A DNA stretch of 64,000 nt from Paraburkholderia bannensis (GTDB taxonomy: Bacteria; Pseudomonadota; Gammaproteobacteria; Burkholderiales; Burkholderiaceae), in contig NZ_JACHBW010000001.1 of NCBI RefSeq assembly GCF_014200455.1, positions 248,001-312,000 of the forward strand, written 5' to 3'. Both the position numbers and the translations under genes were made by a program. Of this stretch, positions 38,991 through 47,639 are shown piece by piece. Position 1 is the first letter of the stretch. Every line of letters begins with the position of its first letter. The notes beneath the pieces were generated by a model. The model was given only the letters and a program-made list of their open reading frames with translations, had not been told where the DNA came from and ran no database searches.

Positions 38991-39725
38991 ATGACCCAAA
39001 CCATCCTGCGCCCCTCCGGCCGCGCCGCCGACCAGTTGCGCGACATCCGCATCACCCGCCACTTCACCAAGCACGCTGAAGGCTCGGTCCTCGTCGAGTT
39101 CGGCGATACGAAAGTGCTGTGCACCGCGAGCGTGTCGGAAAGCGTGCCGCCGTTCCTGCGCGACAAGGGTCAGGGCTGGCTCACCGCCGAATACGGCATG
39201 CTGCCGCGCGCCACGCACACGCGCAGCGACCGCGAAGCCGCACGCGGCAAGCAGACGGGCCGCACCCAGGAAATCCAGCGCCTGATCGGCCGCGCGATGC
39301 GCGCGGTGTTCGATCTGAAAGCGCTTGGCGCCCGCACCATCAACCTCGACTGCGACGTGCTGCAGGCCGACGGCGGCACCCGCACCGCCAGCATCACGGG
39401 CGCCTTCGTCGCGGCTCACGACGCGGTATCGAAGCTGCTCGCCGAGGGCCGCATCGAACGCTCGCCGATCACCGATTACGTCGCCGCGATTTCGGTGGGC
39501 ATCTACGAAGGCCTGCCGGTACTCGATCTCGATTACGCCGAAGATTCGCAGTGCGACACCGATATGAACGTGGTCATCACGGGTTCGGGCGGCATGGTCG
39601 AAGTCCAGGGCACGGCCGAAGGCGCGCCGTTTTCGCGAGCCGAACTCAACTCGCTGCTCGACCTCGCGCAAGGCGGTATCGCTACGCTGATCGGCATGCA
39701 GAAGGCCGCGCTGGGAGTCGCGTGA
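38991..39725 (+). CDS. rph: Ribonuclease PH
   Basis: 244 residues, phosphorolytic 3'-5' exoribonuclease for tRNA 3' ends. [20 protein letters not shown] at the start, [40 protein letters not shown] (phosphate binding Arg), [20 protein letters not shown] and [17 protein letters not shown] (Asp pair). Normal family length. Its last base overlaps the ATG of rdgB, so the two are coupled. Confidence 0.96.
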   Translation: MTQTILRPSGRAADQLRDIRITRHFTKHAEGSVLVEFGDTKVLCTASVSESVPPFLRDKGQGWLTAEYGMLPRATHTRSDREAARGKQTGRTQEIQRLIGRAMRAVFDLKALGARTINLDCDVLQADGGTRTASITGAFVAAHDAVSKLLAEGRIERSPITDYVAAISVGIYEGLPVLDLDYAEDSQCDTDMNVVITGSGGMVEVQGTAEGAPFSRAELNSLLDLAQGGIATLIGMQKAALGVA

Positions 39726-40378
39726 TGGCCGATACGCCTGAAACCGCCGGCAAGGATGCGAACCATGGCGCGGGCCCGCTCGGCCGCGTCGTGCTGGCGT
39801 CCAACAATGCGGGCAAGCTGCGCGAATTCGCGGCGCTGCTCGCAGCCGCGGGGATCGAACTCGTGCCGCAAGGCGCGCTGAACGTGCCCGAAGCCGAAGA
39901 GCCTCACGCCACCTTCGTCGAAAACGCGCTCGCCAAGGCGCGTCACGCCTCGAAGCTCACCGGCCTGCCCGCGCTCGCCGACGACTCCGGCCTGTGCGTG
40001 CGCGCATTGCGCGGTGCGCCAGGCGTCTACTCGGCCCGCTACGCGCAACTCGCGGGCGGCGAAAAAAGCGACGCGGCCAATAACGCCCTGCTCGTGCAGA
40101 ATCTCAAGGATCAGGCCGACCGCCGAGCATACTACTATTGCGTGCTCGCGCTGGTGCGCCACGCCGACGATCCCGAACCGCTGATCGCGGAAGGCCGCTG
40201 GCATGGCGAAGTGATCGACGCACCACGCGGCGACCACGGCTTCGGCTACGACCCCTACTTCTACGTAGCGGGCCTCGAAGCCACGGCCGCGGAACTCGAT
40301 CCGGCGCTCAAGAACGCGTCGAGCCATCGTGCCATCGCCCTGCGGCAACTGCTCGCACGGCTGGAGGAGCAAGCGTGA
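39725..40378 (+). CDS. rdgB: dITP/XTP pyrophosphatase (RdgB/Ham1)
   Basis: 217 residues, slightly long because of about 20 extra N-terminal residues ([17 protein letters not shown]). VVLASNNAGKLREFAALLA, FVENALAKARHASKLTGLPA (catalytic and Lys), LADDSGLCVRALRGAPGVYS and DHGFGYDPYFYV are the family blocks. It removes non-canonical purine triphosphates and so protects DNA. It overlaps rph by one base and hemW by four bases. Confidence 0.95.
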   Translation: MADTPETAGKDANHGAGPLGRVVLASNNAGKLREFAALLAAAGIELVPQGALNVPEAEEPHATFVENALAKARHASKLTGLPALADDSGLCVRALRGAPGVYSARYAQLAGGEKSDAANNALLVQNLKDQADRRAYYYCVLALVRHADDPEPLIAEGRWHGEVIDAPRGDHGFGYDPYFYVAGLEATAAELDPALKNASSHRAIALRQLLARLEEQA

Positions 40379-41592
40379 GTCAGCAGCACCAGACCGGCCT
40401 CGACGTCGTGCAGTCGTTCACGATGCCGGGCAGCATTCGCCTTTCCGCCCTGCCGCCGCTCTCGCTTTACGTGCATTTCCCGTGGTGCGTGCGCAAGTGC
40501 CCGTACTGCGACTTCAACTCGCACGAATGGAAAGGCGAGCGCTTTCCCGAGGACGATTATCTCGACGCCCTGCGCACCGACCTCGAACAGTCGTTGCCGC
40601 TCGTGTGGGGCCGCCAGGTACATACGATCTTCATCGGCGGGGGCACGCCCAGCCTGCTGTCGGCGAAGGGGCTCGACCGCATGCTCTCGGATATCCGCGC
40701 GCTGCTGCCGCTGGACGCCGACGCGGAAATCACGCTCGAAGCGAATCCCGGCACCTTCGAAGCCGATAAGTTCGCGCAGTTTCGCGCGAGCGGCGTGAAC
40801 CGACTGTCGATCGGCATCCAGAGTTTCAACGAGGCCCATCTGAAGGCGCTCGGCCGCATTCACGACGCGGCGCAGGCGCGCCATGCAGTGGAAGTGGCGG
40901 CGAACACCTTCGACAATTTCAATCTCGACCTGATGTTCGCGCTGCCGAAGCAGACGCTCGCCGAATGTCAGGCCGATATCGAAACCGCGCTCGCGTTCAA
41001 GCCGCCGCATCTGTCGCTCTATCACCTCACGCTCGAACCGAACACCATGTTCGCGAAGTTTCCGCCCGTGCTGCCCGATGACGACCAGTCGGCGGACATG
41101 CAGGAGTGGATTCACGCGCGCACGGCCGAAGCCGGTTATGGGCGCTATGAGGTGTCGGCCTATGCGCAGCCGGGGCGCCAGAGCCGCCACAATCTCAACT
41201 ACTGGCGCTTTGGCGATTACCTGGGCATCGGCGCGGGCGCACACACCAAGCTGTCGTTCCCGAACCGCATCGTGCGGCAGATGCGCTACAAGCATCCCGC
41301 AACCTTCATCGAAGAAGCGCGTGCGGGCAAGCCAATCCAGGAAGAGCATGAAGTGAGCGCGAAGGATCTGCCGTTCGAGTTCATGCTCAATGCGCTGCGT
41401 CTGGTGGAAGGCTTCCCGGTGTATCGTTTCGCTGAACGTATGGGCCTGCCGATCACGGCGATCGAGCCGCAACTTCAGGAAGCGGAAAAGCGCGGGCTCA
41501 TCACGCGCGATTACGAAAAGATCGTGCCGACCGAGCTGGGGCAGCGCTTTCTGAACGACCTGCAGGAGCTGTTTTTGAAGGACGCGCAGTGA
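40375..41592 (+). CDS. hemW: Heme chaperone HemW (radical SAM)
   Basis: 405 residues starting at GTG 40375, inside the end of rdgB and behind GGAGGAGCAAGC. The radical SAM cluster motif is CVRKCPYC (about 37-44) with CDFNSHEW. GGGTPSLLS and NRLSIGIQSFNEAHLKALGR follow. HNLNYW (about 271) and the YLGIGAGAHT block are HemW features. True HemN uses different N- and C-terminal features, and no coproporphyrinogen role is expected. Annotated as HemN in many older genomes. It is last in the rph-rdgB-hemW unit. Confidence 0.93.
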   Translation: MSQQHQTGLDVVQSFTMPGSIRLSALPPLSLYVHFPWCVRKCPYCDFNSHEWKGERFPEDDYLDALRTDLEQSLPLVWGRQVHTIFIGGGTPSLLSAKGLDRMLSDIRALLPLDADAEITLEANPGTFEADKFAQFRASGVNRLSIGIQSFNEAHLKALGRIHDAAQARHAVEVAANTFDNFNLDLMFALPKQTLAECQADIETALAFKPPHLSLYHLTLEPNTMFAKFPPVLPDDDQSADMQEWIHARTAEAGYGRYEVSAYAQPGRQSRHNLNYWRFGDYLGIGAGAHTKLSFPNRIVRQMRYKHPATFIEEARAGKPIQEEHEVSAKDLPFEFMLNALRLVEGFPVYRFAERMGLPITAIEPQLQEAEKRGLITRDYEKIVPTELGQRFLNDLQELFLKDAQ

Positions 41593-41682
41593 TCTTCGTG
41601 TGATCTTTGCCTAATTGCTGGATCTGCGCACAAGGGTGAGACTGCCGGTGTGTGCAGATTCCAGGTTACAATGCGCGGCTCC

Positions 41683-41772
41683 GGAGGTGTGGCAGAGTGG
41701 TTGAATGCACCGGTCTTGAAAACCGGCGAAGGGGTAACCCTTCCGTGAGTTCGAATCTCACCGCCTCCGCCA
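41683..41772 (+). tRNA. tRNA-Ser (anticodon TGA), attachment site of the element
   Basis: 90 bases with encoded CCA and a long variable arm (GCGAAGGGGTAACCCTTCCG). The acceptor stem GGAGGTG pairs with CGCCTCC. Anticodon loop CTTGAAA, giving UGA. Its last 14 bases plus four more form the attL core of the adjacent element, and the gene is intact. Confidence 0.97.
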
Positions 41773-41776
41773 GATT
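41759..41776 (+). repeat. attL core (18 bp), inside the tRNA-Ser 3' end
   Basis: CACCGCCTCCGCCAGATT, identical to 46400-46417. The flanks differ on both sides, which defines the limits of identity. Confidence 0.85.
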
Positions 41777-42120
41777 TAGAAAACCCCGTAAGTCGAAAGA
41801 TCTACGGGGTTTTTGTTTTTCGGCCCATCATTTAGCCCATCATCGCGCACGCCACGCACTTTTCTACTAAGCTCACGCATGTATTCGCAGTTGGGCGCAA
41901 CATACGTTGCGATACGCGTGATTTTCGCACCGAGCACACTTTGGACAACTGCGAAGCAGGACGGGCGGCATTTGGGCGCGTCCGCCGCGAGATCGGGACC
42001 GAACTCGCGCATTAGGTCGAACGTAAAGCCGGGCACGGCCCGTATCGCTTGCGGGCAAACCGCCAGTCAGCAGCCGACGCCAAAGACGACGGCGAATACA
42101 CAGGCGACGGTCCACCCGTC
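41776..42120 (-). pseudogene. Possible remnant of a small membrane or secreted protein gene
   Basis: On the minus strand a frame reads DGWTVACVFAVVFGVG (hydrophobic), then a TGA at about 42060, then LAVCPQAIRAVPGFTFDLMR and LAADAPKCRPSCFAVVQSVL and so on. The part before and after the stop looks like one protein. No start codon with a ribosome site is seen and the C-terminal end runs through the tRNA terminator. It may be chance. Confidence 0.25.
41780..41814. terminator. Terminator behind tRNA-Ser(TGA), near-copy of the one behind tRNA-Ser(CGA)
   Basis: AAAACCCCGTA pairs with TACGGGGTTTT (41803-41813). Apart from a few bases it equals the minus-strand sequence behind the tRNA-Ser at 57043. 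By the att positions it lies inside the element. Confidence 0.85.
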
Positions 42121-42156
42121 TAAATCAAAGAAAATTAGATCGGAGGGAGCAGGACT

Positions 42157-42447
42157 ATGGCTCTCGGACACAAAACAGGCAGTCGCCTGCCCGGCTCGTT
42201 AAGCAAGACGACACTGAAGATGCGCGATCTCGCCGGGCAGCACGCACCCGCCGCCATCGAAACGATCATCTCGATCATGCAGCACGGCACAACTGAAGGG
42301 CTGCGCCTTTCTGCTGCGTGCCCGATTCTGGATCGCGCTCTTGGTCGCCCGACAACTTGCACTGAAACCGGCAACGACGACGACATTCTCTTCGCCAACC
42401 TGTTTGCAAACGGCCCCGGTGAAACGGACGAAGCCCGGACCGCCTGA
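42157..42447 (+). CDS. Phage-like small protein (96 aa)
   Basis: GGAGGGAGCAGGACT precedes ATG 42157. The core KMRDLAGQHAPAAIETIISI and CPILDRALGRP (about 20-65) follows a pattern that I know from many prophage and island genes (LRDLAREHTEAAIRTLVEIM...ANALLDRGWGKP), a short helical domain of unknown function often near terminase or integrase genes. No known activity. It is the only intact phage-type gene of the element. Confidence 0.6.
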   Translation: MALGHKTGSRLPGSLSKTTLKMRDLAGQHAPAAIETIISIMQHGTTEGLRLSAACPILDRALGRPTTCTETGNDDDILFANLFANGPGETDEARTA

Positions 42448-42719
42448 GCGAATCGTCCGCCCATAAAATACGCCCGGGGCGCGACGGCAGCGCGACGAGC
42501 ACCTCGACGTTACTAGCAAATCAATCACTTCCGCCGAGAGCAGACTGGCCGCCCTCATCGGGGCTCGCTTTGCGCTATTTCTCAAATATCGTCAATCAAT
42601 GCTCCGAATCATGGACATTGTTCAGATGATTTGCTCTACTCGATTGCCTTCGACGCGGCCGCTACCCGTTTAGCCACAGCGGAGCGGCCTACTTCAAACA
42701 GAGCGGCAGTTGAGCACCA
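42448..42719. other. Spacer in the element, no gene seen
   Basis: 270 bases of average composition with no ORF of good codon usage. A promoter for the DUF3304-effector pair is expected here; no strong match is visible. Confidence 0.35.
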
Positions 42720-43187
42720 ATGACAACACCAAGAAAACTTGCCTTCGGACTGGCGTTCGCACTGAGCGCCTTGCTTTCCGGTTGCCATGCCGGTGCCGGT
42801 AACGATAACAATCACGCAGCATCCAGCGCCGAGACGATGGGACTGGACGTCGTTGGCTACAACCATACCGACAACTCCATCGGCAGCTTTTCCGTCAATG
42901 GTCAGGGTGGCTCGTTTCTCGCCAGGCACGAGGGAGGTGGGGGGTTTACTTGCTGCGTAACGCTACCGGCTAAATACACGCCCGGCCTGGCCGTGACCGT
43001 GACCTGGACGGATACGTACGGCGAGCACCCGCAAAGCCGTGTTGTCGCAGTTCCTCCCTTTGAGCGAAAAGATGCAGGCATGTTCGCTGTACATTTTCTG
43101 CGCGACGGGCAGATCAAGGTGTTCGTCACAATGTATGGCCCTAGACACCCCGATTACCCGTTGAAGGACGACGAAGCAAAGATGTAA
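42720..43187 (+). CDS. DUF3304-type lipoprotein, probable immunity/accessory protein of the Tle1 effector
   Basis: 155 residues. Signal MTTPRKLAFGLAFALSALLS with lipobox LLSGC (Cys 22). The mature part has LDVVGYNHTDNSIGSFSVNG, GGGFTCCVTLPAKYTPGLAV and VTWTDTYGEHP, features of DUF3304 (a Gly-rich start, a Cys pair and Trp). It ends 23 bases before the phospholipase gene on the same strand. Periplasmic lipoproteins encoded next to Tle-type phospholipases commonly neutralise them, so immunity is the inferred role. Confidence 0.72.
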   Translation: MTTPRKLAFGLAFALSALLSGCHAGAGNDNNHAASSAETMGLDVVGYNHTDNSIGSFSVNGQGGSFLARHEGGGGFTCCVTLPAKYTPGLAVTVTWTDTYGEHPQSRVVAVPPFERKDAGMFAVHFLRDGQIKVFVTMYGPRHPDYPLKDDEAKM

Positions 43188-43210
43188 AGCCAATAACAAG
43201 GACAATCCAG

Positions 43211-45052
43211 ATGCCTTACTCGGTCACAATCCCCGCCCCCCTTCCCGCAGACGGCTACCGCAAGCTAACCCCACGTGAACTAGCCCAAAGGGCCGCCGCG
43301 ATGAACTGCATTCACAAGAAGGAGGCGGGGCAATGCCAGGGGCAGGTGTACGCCACGTTGTTCTTCGACGGCACGGGAAACAACCAGGACTGGACTGAGC
43401 CGAAGACAACCGGCAATCAACAGGCCCGCAACAAGCACAGCAATGTTGCCCGCCTTTATAACGCACGAATTGACAAGCCCGACGAAGGTTTTTTCTCCTT
43501 TTACATGCCTGGCGTCGGCACGCCCTTCGACAAAGTCGGCGACAACAACCAGAGCGGCGACACACTCGGCATGGGGGCAGGCTATATGGGAGCCGACCGC
43601 ATTAACTGGGGCATCACACGGATTTTCAACGCCGCCCACTTTTACGCCACAAATACTGTGTTGCTAAACGACGATGATGCCAAGGCCCTCGTCAACTCCG
43701 TCAGCTCCAATGCGCCTGCGCTGTCATCGGGCGCAACGCCTGGAAAAGCGTTCCTCTCGCCCGACGATGCCATGCCGGGCGCGATGGCTGGGCAAATGCT
43801 GGCGAACATGATGCTAGAAAAGCAGCGCCGTGTTGCAGCCCTGCGCAAATGGGAAGACAAGCTCGCTGTGGTACTGAAAAACGCCCAGCGCCAGGTGACC
43901 TCGATCAACGTCGCGGTACTGGGTTTTTCGCGTGGTGCGGCAGAGGCCAGAGCATTTACGAACTGGCTCAACGATTTGCTCAAGCGCGATGATGGCGGCT
44001 ATTACACGCTGGCGGGCGTACCGTTGCGCCTGTATTTTCTTGGCCTGTTCGATACGGTTGCGTCGGTGGGCGTTCCGAACATGATTCCGGGGGTGAATGG
44101 ACATATGGCGTGGGCGGACGGCACCCAGGCCATCCCGGGAATCGTCGAGCAGTGCGTCCATTTCATTGCGCTGCACGAGCAACGCGCCTGCTTTCCGCTG
44201 GAGATGGCGTCCAACGTGCGCGAGGTAGCTTATCCCGGCATGCACTCGGACGTGGGCGGTGGTTACCTTCCCACTGAGCAGGGAAAGCTCGGGCAGTTGT
44301 CCCAGATTCCACTAAACGACATGTATTACGAGGCGTTCAAGGCGGGGGTGCCGTTGAGGTCACACGATGAAATCAACAGCAAGGGATTCGAAGCGCTTAA
44401 AAAGCAGTTCGACATACCGCCCGACCTGCTGGCGAAGTAAAAGGCGTACTGGTACGACAACGGCATTGTCGCGGGCGGCTCGGGCAAGGACGGTACGCTG
44501 AACATGATCCGCCAGCACACACACCAATATCTGCAATGGCGTAAGGCGTTGCCGTCAAGGCTTGATCTAGAAAACCGCCTTTTCTGGAAGCGGGCGGTTA
44601 ATGACCGCGGCCAACTGTCCGAGGCACAAAACGACTTGGCGGAGCAGGTGCACGACATTGGCCCACGTCTGCAATCCCCACCGAAGACCGCCGGGACCGC
44701 AACGATCCTTGGGGTAGTTTCACCTGCGATGGTTGCGCGGTACGCGTGGGACCATCGCCCGGTGAGCGGCGAAACCCGCGAACTAGTTGCTGCCGCAACG
44801 ACAAATAACAGCGTACCAACCTCAGTACAACAGTTCTTCGATGACTATCTGCACGATTCGCGTGCGGGATTCCGCGTTCGGAACAAGATGGAGTTCCATG
44901 ACCTCACGGGCGGGTATCTGCGCTATCGAAACATCTATCAGAACACCCGAGAACAGACGGTGGCGGCGGTGTCATCAAGCGACGCTGCCGGGTCGGTCGA
45001 GGATGCTGCACGAAGCGCACTGTCCGGAACGGATGAGGAAGCAACTGCTTGA
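43211..45052 (+). pseudogene. Tle1-type (DUF2235) phospholipase effector gene with in-frame stop at codon 410
   Basis: The frame starts at ATG 43211 (AAGGAC upstream) and reaches TAA at 44438-44440, then continues in the same frame without interruption to TGA at 45052, so the full protein would be about 613 codons. Before the stop: YATLFFDGTGNNQDW, the nucleophile elbow VAVLGFSRGAAEARAF (Ser about 239), GLFDTVASVGVPN (Asp about 280) and YPGMHSDVGGGYLPTEQ (His about 344). These are the Ser-Asp-His residues of Tle1 phospholipases delivered by type VI secretion. After the stop the frame (KAYWYDNGIVAGGSGKDGTL, HTHQYLQWRKALPSR) reads as the membrane-facing C-terminal part of the same family. A base error in the assembly is possible. 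No vgrG is nearby. Confidence 0.8.
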
Positions 45053-45068
45053 GCCGTGCGTCCAAAGG

Positions 45069-46267
45069 TCAATCCGAAGTGTTACAGACATGCGCCGCCC
45101 ACGCTTCCATCATCGGGCGGCGCTGTTCCATCAAATCGGTTCGGTGATAACTGGCTTCAATCTTGTTTGCGATGGTATGCACGAGCGCACGCTCGGCGAG
45201 GTCGCGGGCGTAGCCGATTTCGCTGGCCCAATCTCTGAAACTCGACCGATAGCCGTGCGCGGTCGCGACGCGGCCCGGCGTATCGCTTTTCGCCTTCACC
45301 CGGCGCAATAGCGCCATCAGGGTCATATCGGACAGCACTTTGCCACGCGGCGACGGGAACACCAACGTCTCGTGTTGTTTCTGTTCTTTCAGCCGTTTGA
45401 CGAGCGCGAGCGCCGACGACGAAAGCGGTACGCGGTGCGGTACCTTCGCTTTCATACGTTCACCTGGGACGGTCCAGATACCGGCTTCGAGGTCGAACTC
45501 GCCCTAGGTCGCGCCGCGCACTTCGCCGCTACGCGCCGCCGTGAGAATCAGGAATAGCAGGGCCGCCCGCGTGTTGTCGCCGGGTTTGATATCCCCAAGT
45601 TGCTCTTTAGCGAGAACCGGAACGTCGCGCCACGGCATCGCGGGTTGATGCTCGTTGTTCGCGTTCTGTTTCGGCAAGATATGGTCAACCAGGCTAACCG
45701 GGTTCGCCGAGATATGGCCGTGCGCCCAGAACCATTGCATGACGGCGTGCATACGCTGGCGGGTACAGCTGGCGGTCTCGGCTTTCTCAAGCCAGATAGG
45801 CCGTAGGACGTCCGCACAATCGGCTGGCATGATTGCGTCAAGCGGCTTGTGGCCGAGCTTGGGAACACGTAAGCCTCTAGTGTGTTAATCCATTGGGCGG
45901 CATGTTTCTCGTTTCGCCAGCCGGGTTTGAGTTCTTCGTGAACCTGGCGGGCGGCCTTGTCGAAGCTGAGCGCGGCGGCGGCAGCGGTGGCGGCTTGCTG
46001 TCAGCGGTCGCGTTCTTCGATTGGGTCTTTACCCGCGTCAAGTTGGGTCCGCATCGCGAGCGTCTTGGTACACGCGTCCAGTATCGAGGCTTCAGGATAT
46101 ACGCCGAGGCCCGCATCGCGCCGCTTGCCAGTTACTGGGCTCGTGAAACGTAGCGTCCACTTGCTGCCCGCCTTGCCGGCGGTGAGCATTAATCCCGTTA
46201 CCTTGCCGTCGAAGACCGGCGTGTCGCCGGGTCAAATTGCCTTTGCCTGTCTGTCCGTAAGTGCCAT
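45069..46267 (-). pseudogene. P4-type tyrosine integrase, inactivated
   Basis: Reconstructed length is about 400 codons, normal for P4 integrases. From ATG 46267 (MALTDRQAKAI) the frame meets TGA at 46232-46234, resumes (PGDTPVFDGKVTGLMLTAGK), meets TGA at 46001-46003, resumes (AALSFDKAARQVHEELKPGW), shifts by one base at about 45861-45863 (in CCCAAG), resumes (KLGHKPLDAIMPADCADVLR), meets TAG at 45504-45506 and ends normally at 45069. The catalytic residues remain recognisable: Arg in LTAARSGEVRGAT, HGYR in VATAHGYRSSFRDWASEIG and Tyr in IEASYHRTD. Four separate lesions mean an old loss of function. Confidence 0.92.
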
Positions 46268-46399
46268 TTCAGCCCATCGCCAAGTGGCGGATAGCGCCGG
46301 AATACAGTAGCCTGTTGCGGCACAAAATCGGCGTCAAACGCTTGATAGACGTGGAAGTCACGGATTGGCGCGGAAAGTCGCGCTTTTGTTCGTGGCGGA

Positions 46400-46417
46400 C
46401 ACCGCCTCCGCCAGATT
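46400..46417 (+). repeat. attR core (18 bp)
   Basis: Second copy of CACCGCCTCCGCCAGATT, 133 bases beyond the integrase start. It marks the right end of the element. Confidence 0.85.
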
Positions 46418-46651
46418 CGCGCAACATCTGCGCCGACACAATCTGGAATCTCTCTCGCGGCTCTCGCCCGCAATCTTTCCCAATCGCAAATTACCGAACA
46501 AAGCCCGTGCTCAGCTGCGCAAGCGGATGCTTTCAACACGCAACACAGCAATGAAAGGGTCGCATTCATTTTCCACTGCCATACGCCATCCCTGCTTCCC
46601 GGCATTTGACTAGGTGAAAACCCTAGTATTGCGGTAAAATCCCAACCTTAG
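46418..46651. other. Region right of the element with promoter-like palindrome
   Basis: No gene is seen. At 46609-46643 it reads TTGACTAGGTGAAAACCCTA and onward to GCGGTAAAAT, which includes CTAGG-N7-CCTAG (about 46612-46628). A TTGACT and a TAAAAT stand 24 bases apart, too far for a normal promoter. Confidence 0.4.
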
Positions 46652-46879
46652 ATGGGATCAACCGCCATGCCGCACCGTTACCAACTGCTTGAAAAGTTTG
46701 CTTTTTCGATCGTCGTCCTGTTTGCCGTGATGTGCTCTAGCTACATCGCGTGGGAAAGCTCGCCTGATCTGCGCGAGAACGTCCAGGTAGGCAAGGAGTT
46801 GTTCCTGAAGAGCGGCGAATATTCTTACGCCTGCTCCACCGTAGTCGCCGATCCCTGCCCCCAGTTCCCGGTCGAGTAA
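46652..46879 (+). CDS. Small single-pass membrane protein (75 aa)
   Basis: ATG 46652 or, five codons on, ATG 46667 (MPHRYQLLEK). Hydrophobic segment FAFSIVVLFAVMCSSYIAW (about 16-34), then a soluble tail SSPDLRENVQVGKELFLKSG with two Cys (YACSTVVADPCPQF). The tail may be periplasmic with a disulfide. Wobble GC is high, supporting coding. The family is not recognised. Confidence 0.6.
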   Translation: MGSTAMPHRYQLLEKFAFSIVVLFAVMCSSYIAWESSPDLRENVQVGKELFLKSGEYSYACSTVVADPCPQFPVE

Positions 46880-47066
46880 GCCGGCGTAAGCTGCGGTAAG
46901 CCGACCGAGCCGGCGCCCGCAAACACTCTTCGCGTCGCGTTTCACGCGCGGCGCATGGGCAAGGCGGCCCCTCTGCGATACGTTCACCCGCCACGGGTGA
47001 CTGCGGATTGATTCCCCTCGCGTTTGAACTAAGCTCGAATCTGTCTTGCCACCGAGCCTGCTCGCC

Positions 47067-47579
47067 ATGCTCATCCGCGCCTGTATGCGCAACGGCCTTG
47101 CGGCCGTGAGCGCCGCCGCTCTCCGCCGCCTCGGCCCGGCTCTGATGCTTGCGCTCGCAAGCGCCTGCACGATCACGCCGCCGCCTCGACCGCTGCTCAT
47201 CATTCCGCCGCAGGCCATCAACAGCACCACACTCGACGACTACCGCACGCAGATCGCCAGGCGCATCATCGAGCGCAATCCTTCCTACGTCCTGCACGGC
47301 TCGCCTCAAGCGATGCTGCGCTCGCTGGTGGTGGTGTCGTTCACGGTCAACCGCGATGGCCAGGTGGTGAAGTCGTCGGTCTATCGCACCAACGGCGACG
47401 ACGGCGCCGAAACCACCGCGCTCGCCACCTTGCGGCGCGCCCAACCGCTGCCCGCACCGCCGCCGCGCCTGCTCAATTCGGTCGGCCAGATCGAGTTGTT
47501 CGAGGACTGGCTCTTCAACGACGACGGCAAGTTCCAGTTGCGCACGCTCGCCTCGCCGCAGGCGCAGAACTACAACTGA
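47067..47579 (+). CDS. TonB C-terminal-like lipoprotein
   Basis: 170 residues from ATG 47067; a TTG at 47046 would add seven. The signal sequence ends LALASACTITPPPRPLLIIP, where ASAC is an acceptable lipobox. The domain that follows has SLVVVSFTVNRDGQVVKSSV and TTALATLRRAQPLPAPPPRL, as in energy-transducer TonB C-terminal domains. The transmembrane anchor of true TonB and any exbB/exbD neighbour are missing, so an energy-coupling role is doubtful. It is likely an outer- or inner-membrane lipoprotein with a TonB-like fold. Confidence 0.75.
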   Translation: MLIRACMRNGLAAVSAAALRRLGPALMLALASACTITPPPRPLLIIPPQAINSTTLDDYRTQIARRIIERNPSYVLHGSPQAMLRSLVVVSFTVNRDGQVVKSSVYRTNGDDGAETTALATLRRAQPLPAPPPRLLNSVGQIELFEDWLFNDDGKFQLRTLASPQAQNYN

Positions 47580-47609
47580 TCGCCGAACTGATCGTCGCTT
47601 GCGGCCGCC

Positions 47610-47639
47610 TTGCTGGCCGCCGTCTCCGCTCGTTATAAT
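47610..47639 (+). promoter_or_regulatory. Candidate promoter with consensus TATAAT
   Basis: TTGCTG (47610-47615), 18 bases, TATAAT (47634-47639). Transcription from about 47646 would give a leader of about 370 bases before the MHS transporter. Confidence 0.6.

Larger units (their letters stand above)
41759..46417. mobile_element. Degraded integrative element at tRNA-Ser(TGA), about 4.6 kb
   Basis: Bounded by two copies of CACCGCCTCCGCCAGATT (41759-41776 and 46400-46417). The left copy is the tRNA 3' end. Contents: possible remnant ORF, phage-like 96-aa protein, DUF3304 lipoprotein, DUF2235/Tle1-type phospholipase with internal stop, and a P4-type integrase pseudogene next to the right end. 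Average GC is lower than the flanks. The integrase is dead, so the element should no longer excise by itself. No replication or transfer genes are present, so it is a minimal or eroded island. Confidence 0.85.

Noticed and set aside
46365..46613. Plus-strand ORF starting MARKVALLFVADTASARFAQ across the right att copy
   Set aside because: It spans the att core and ends in AT-rich DNA with no ribosome site, so it is a chance frame.
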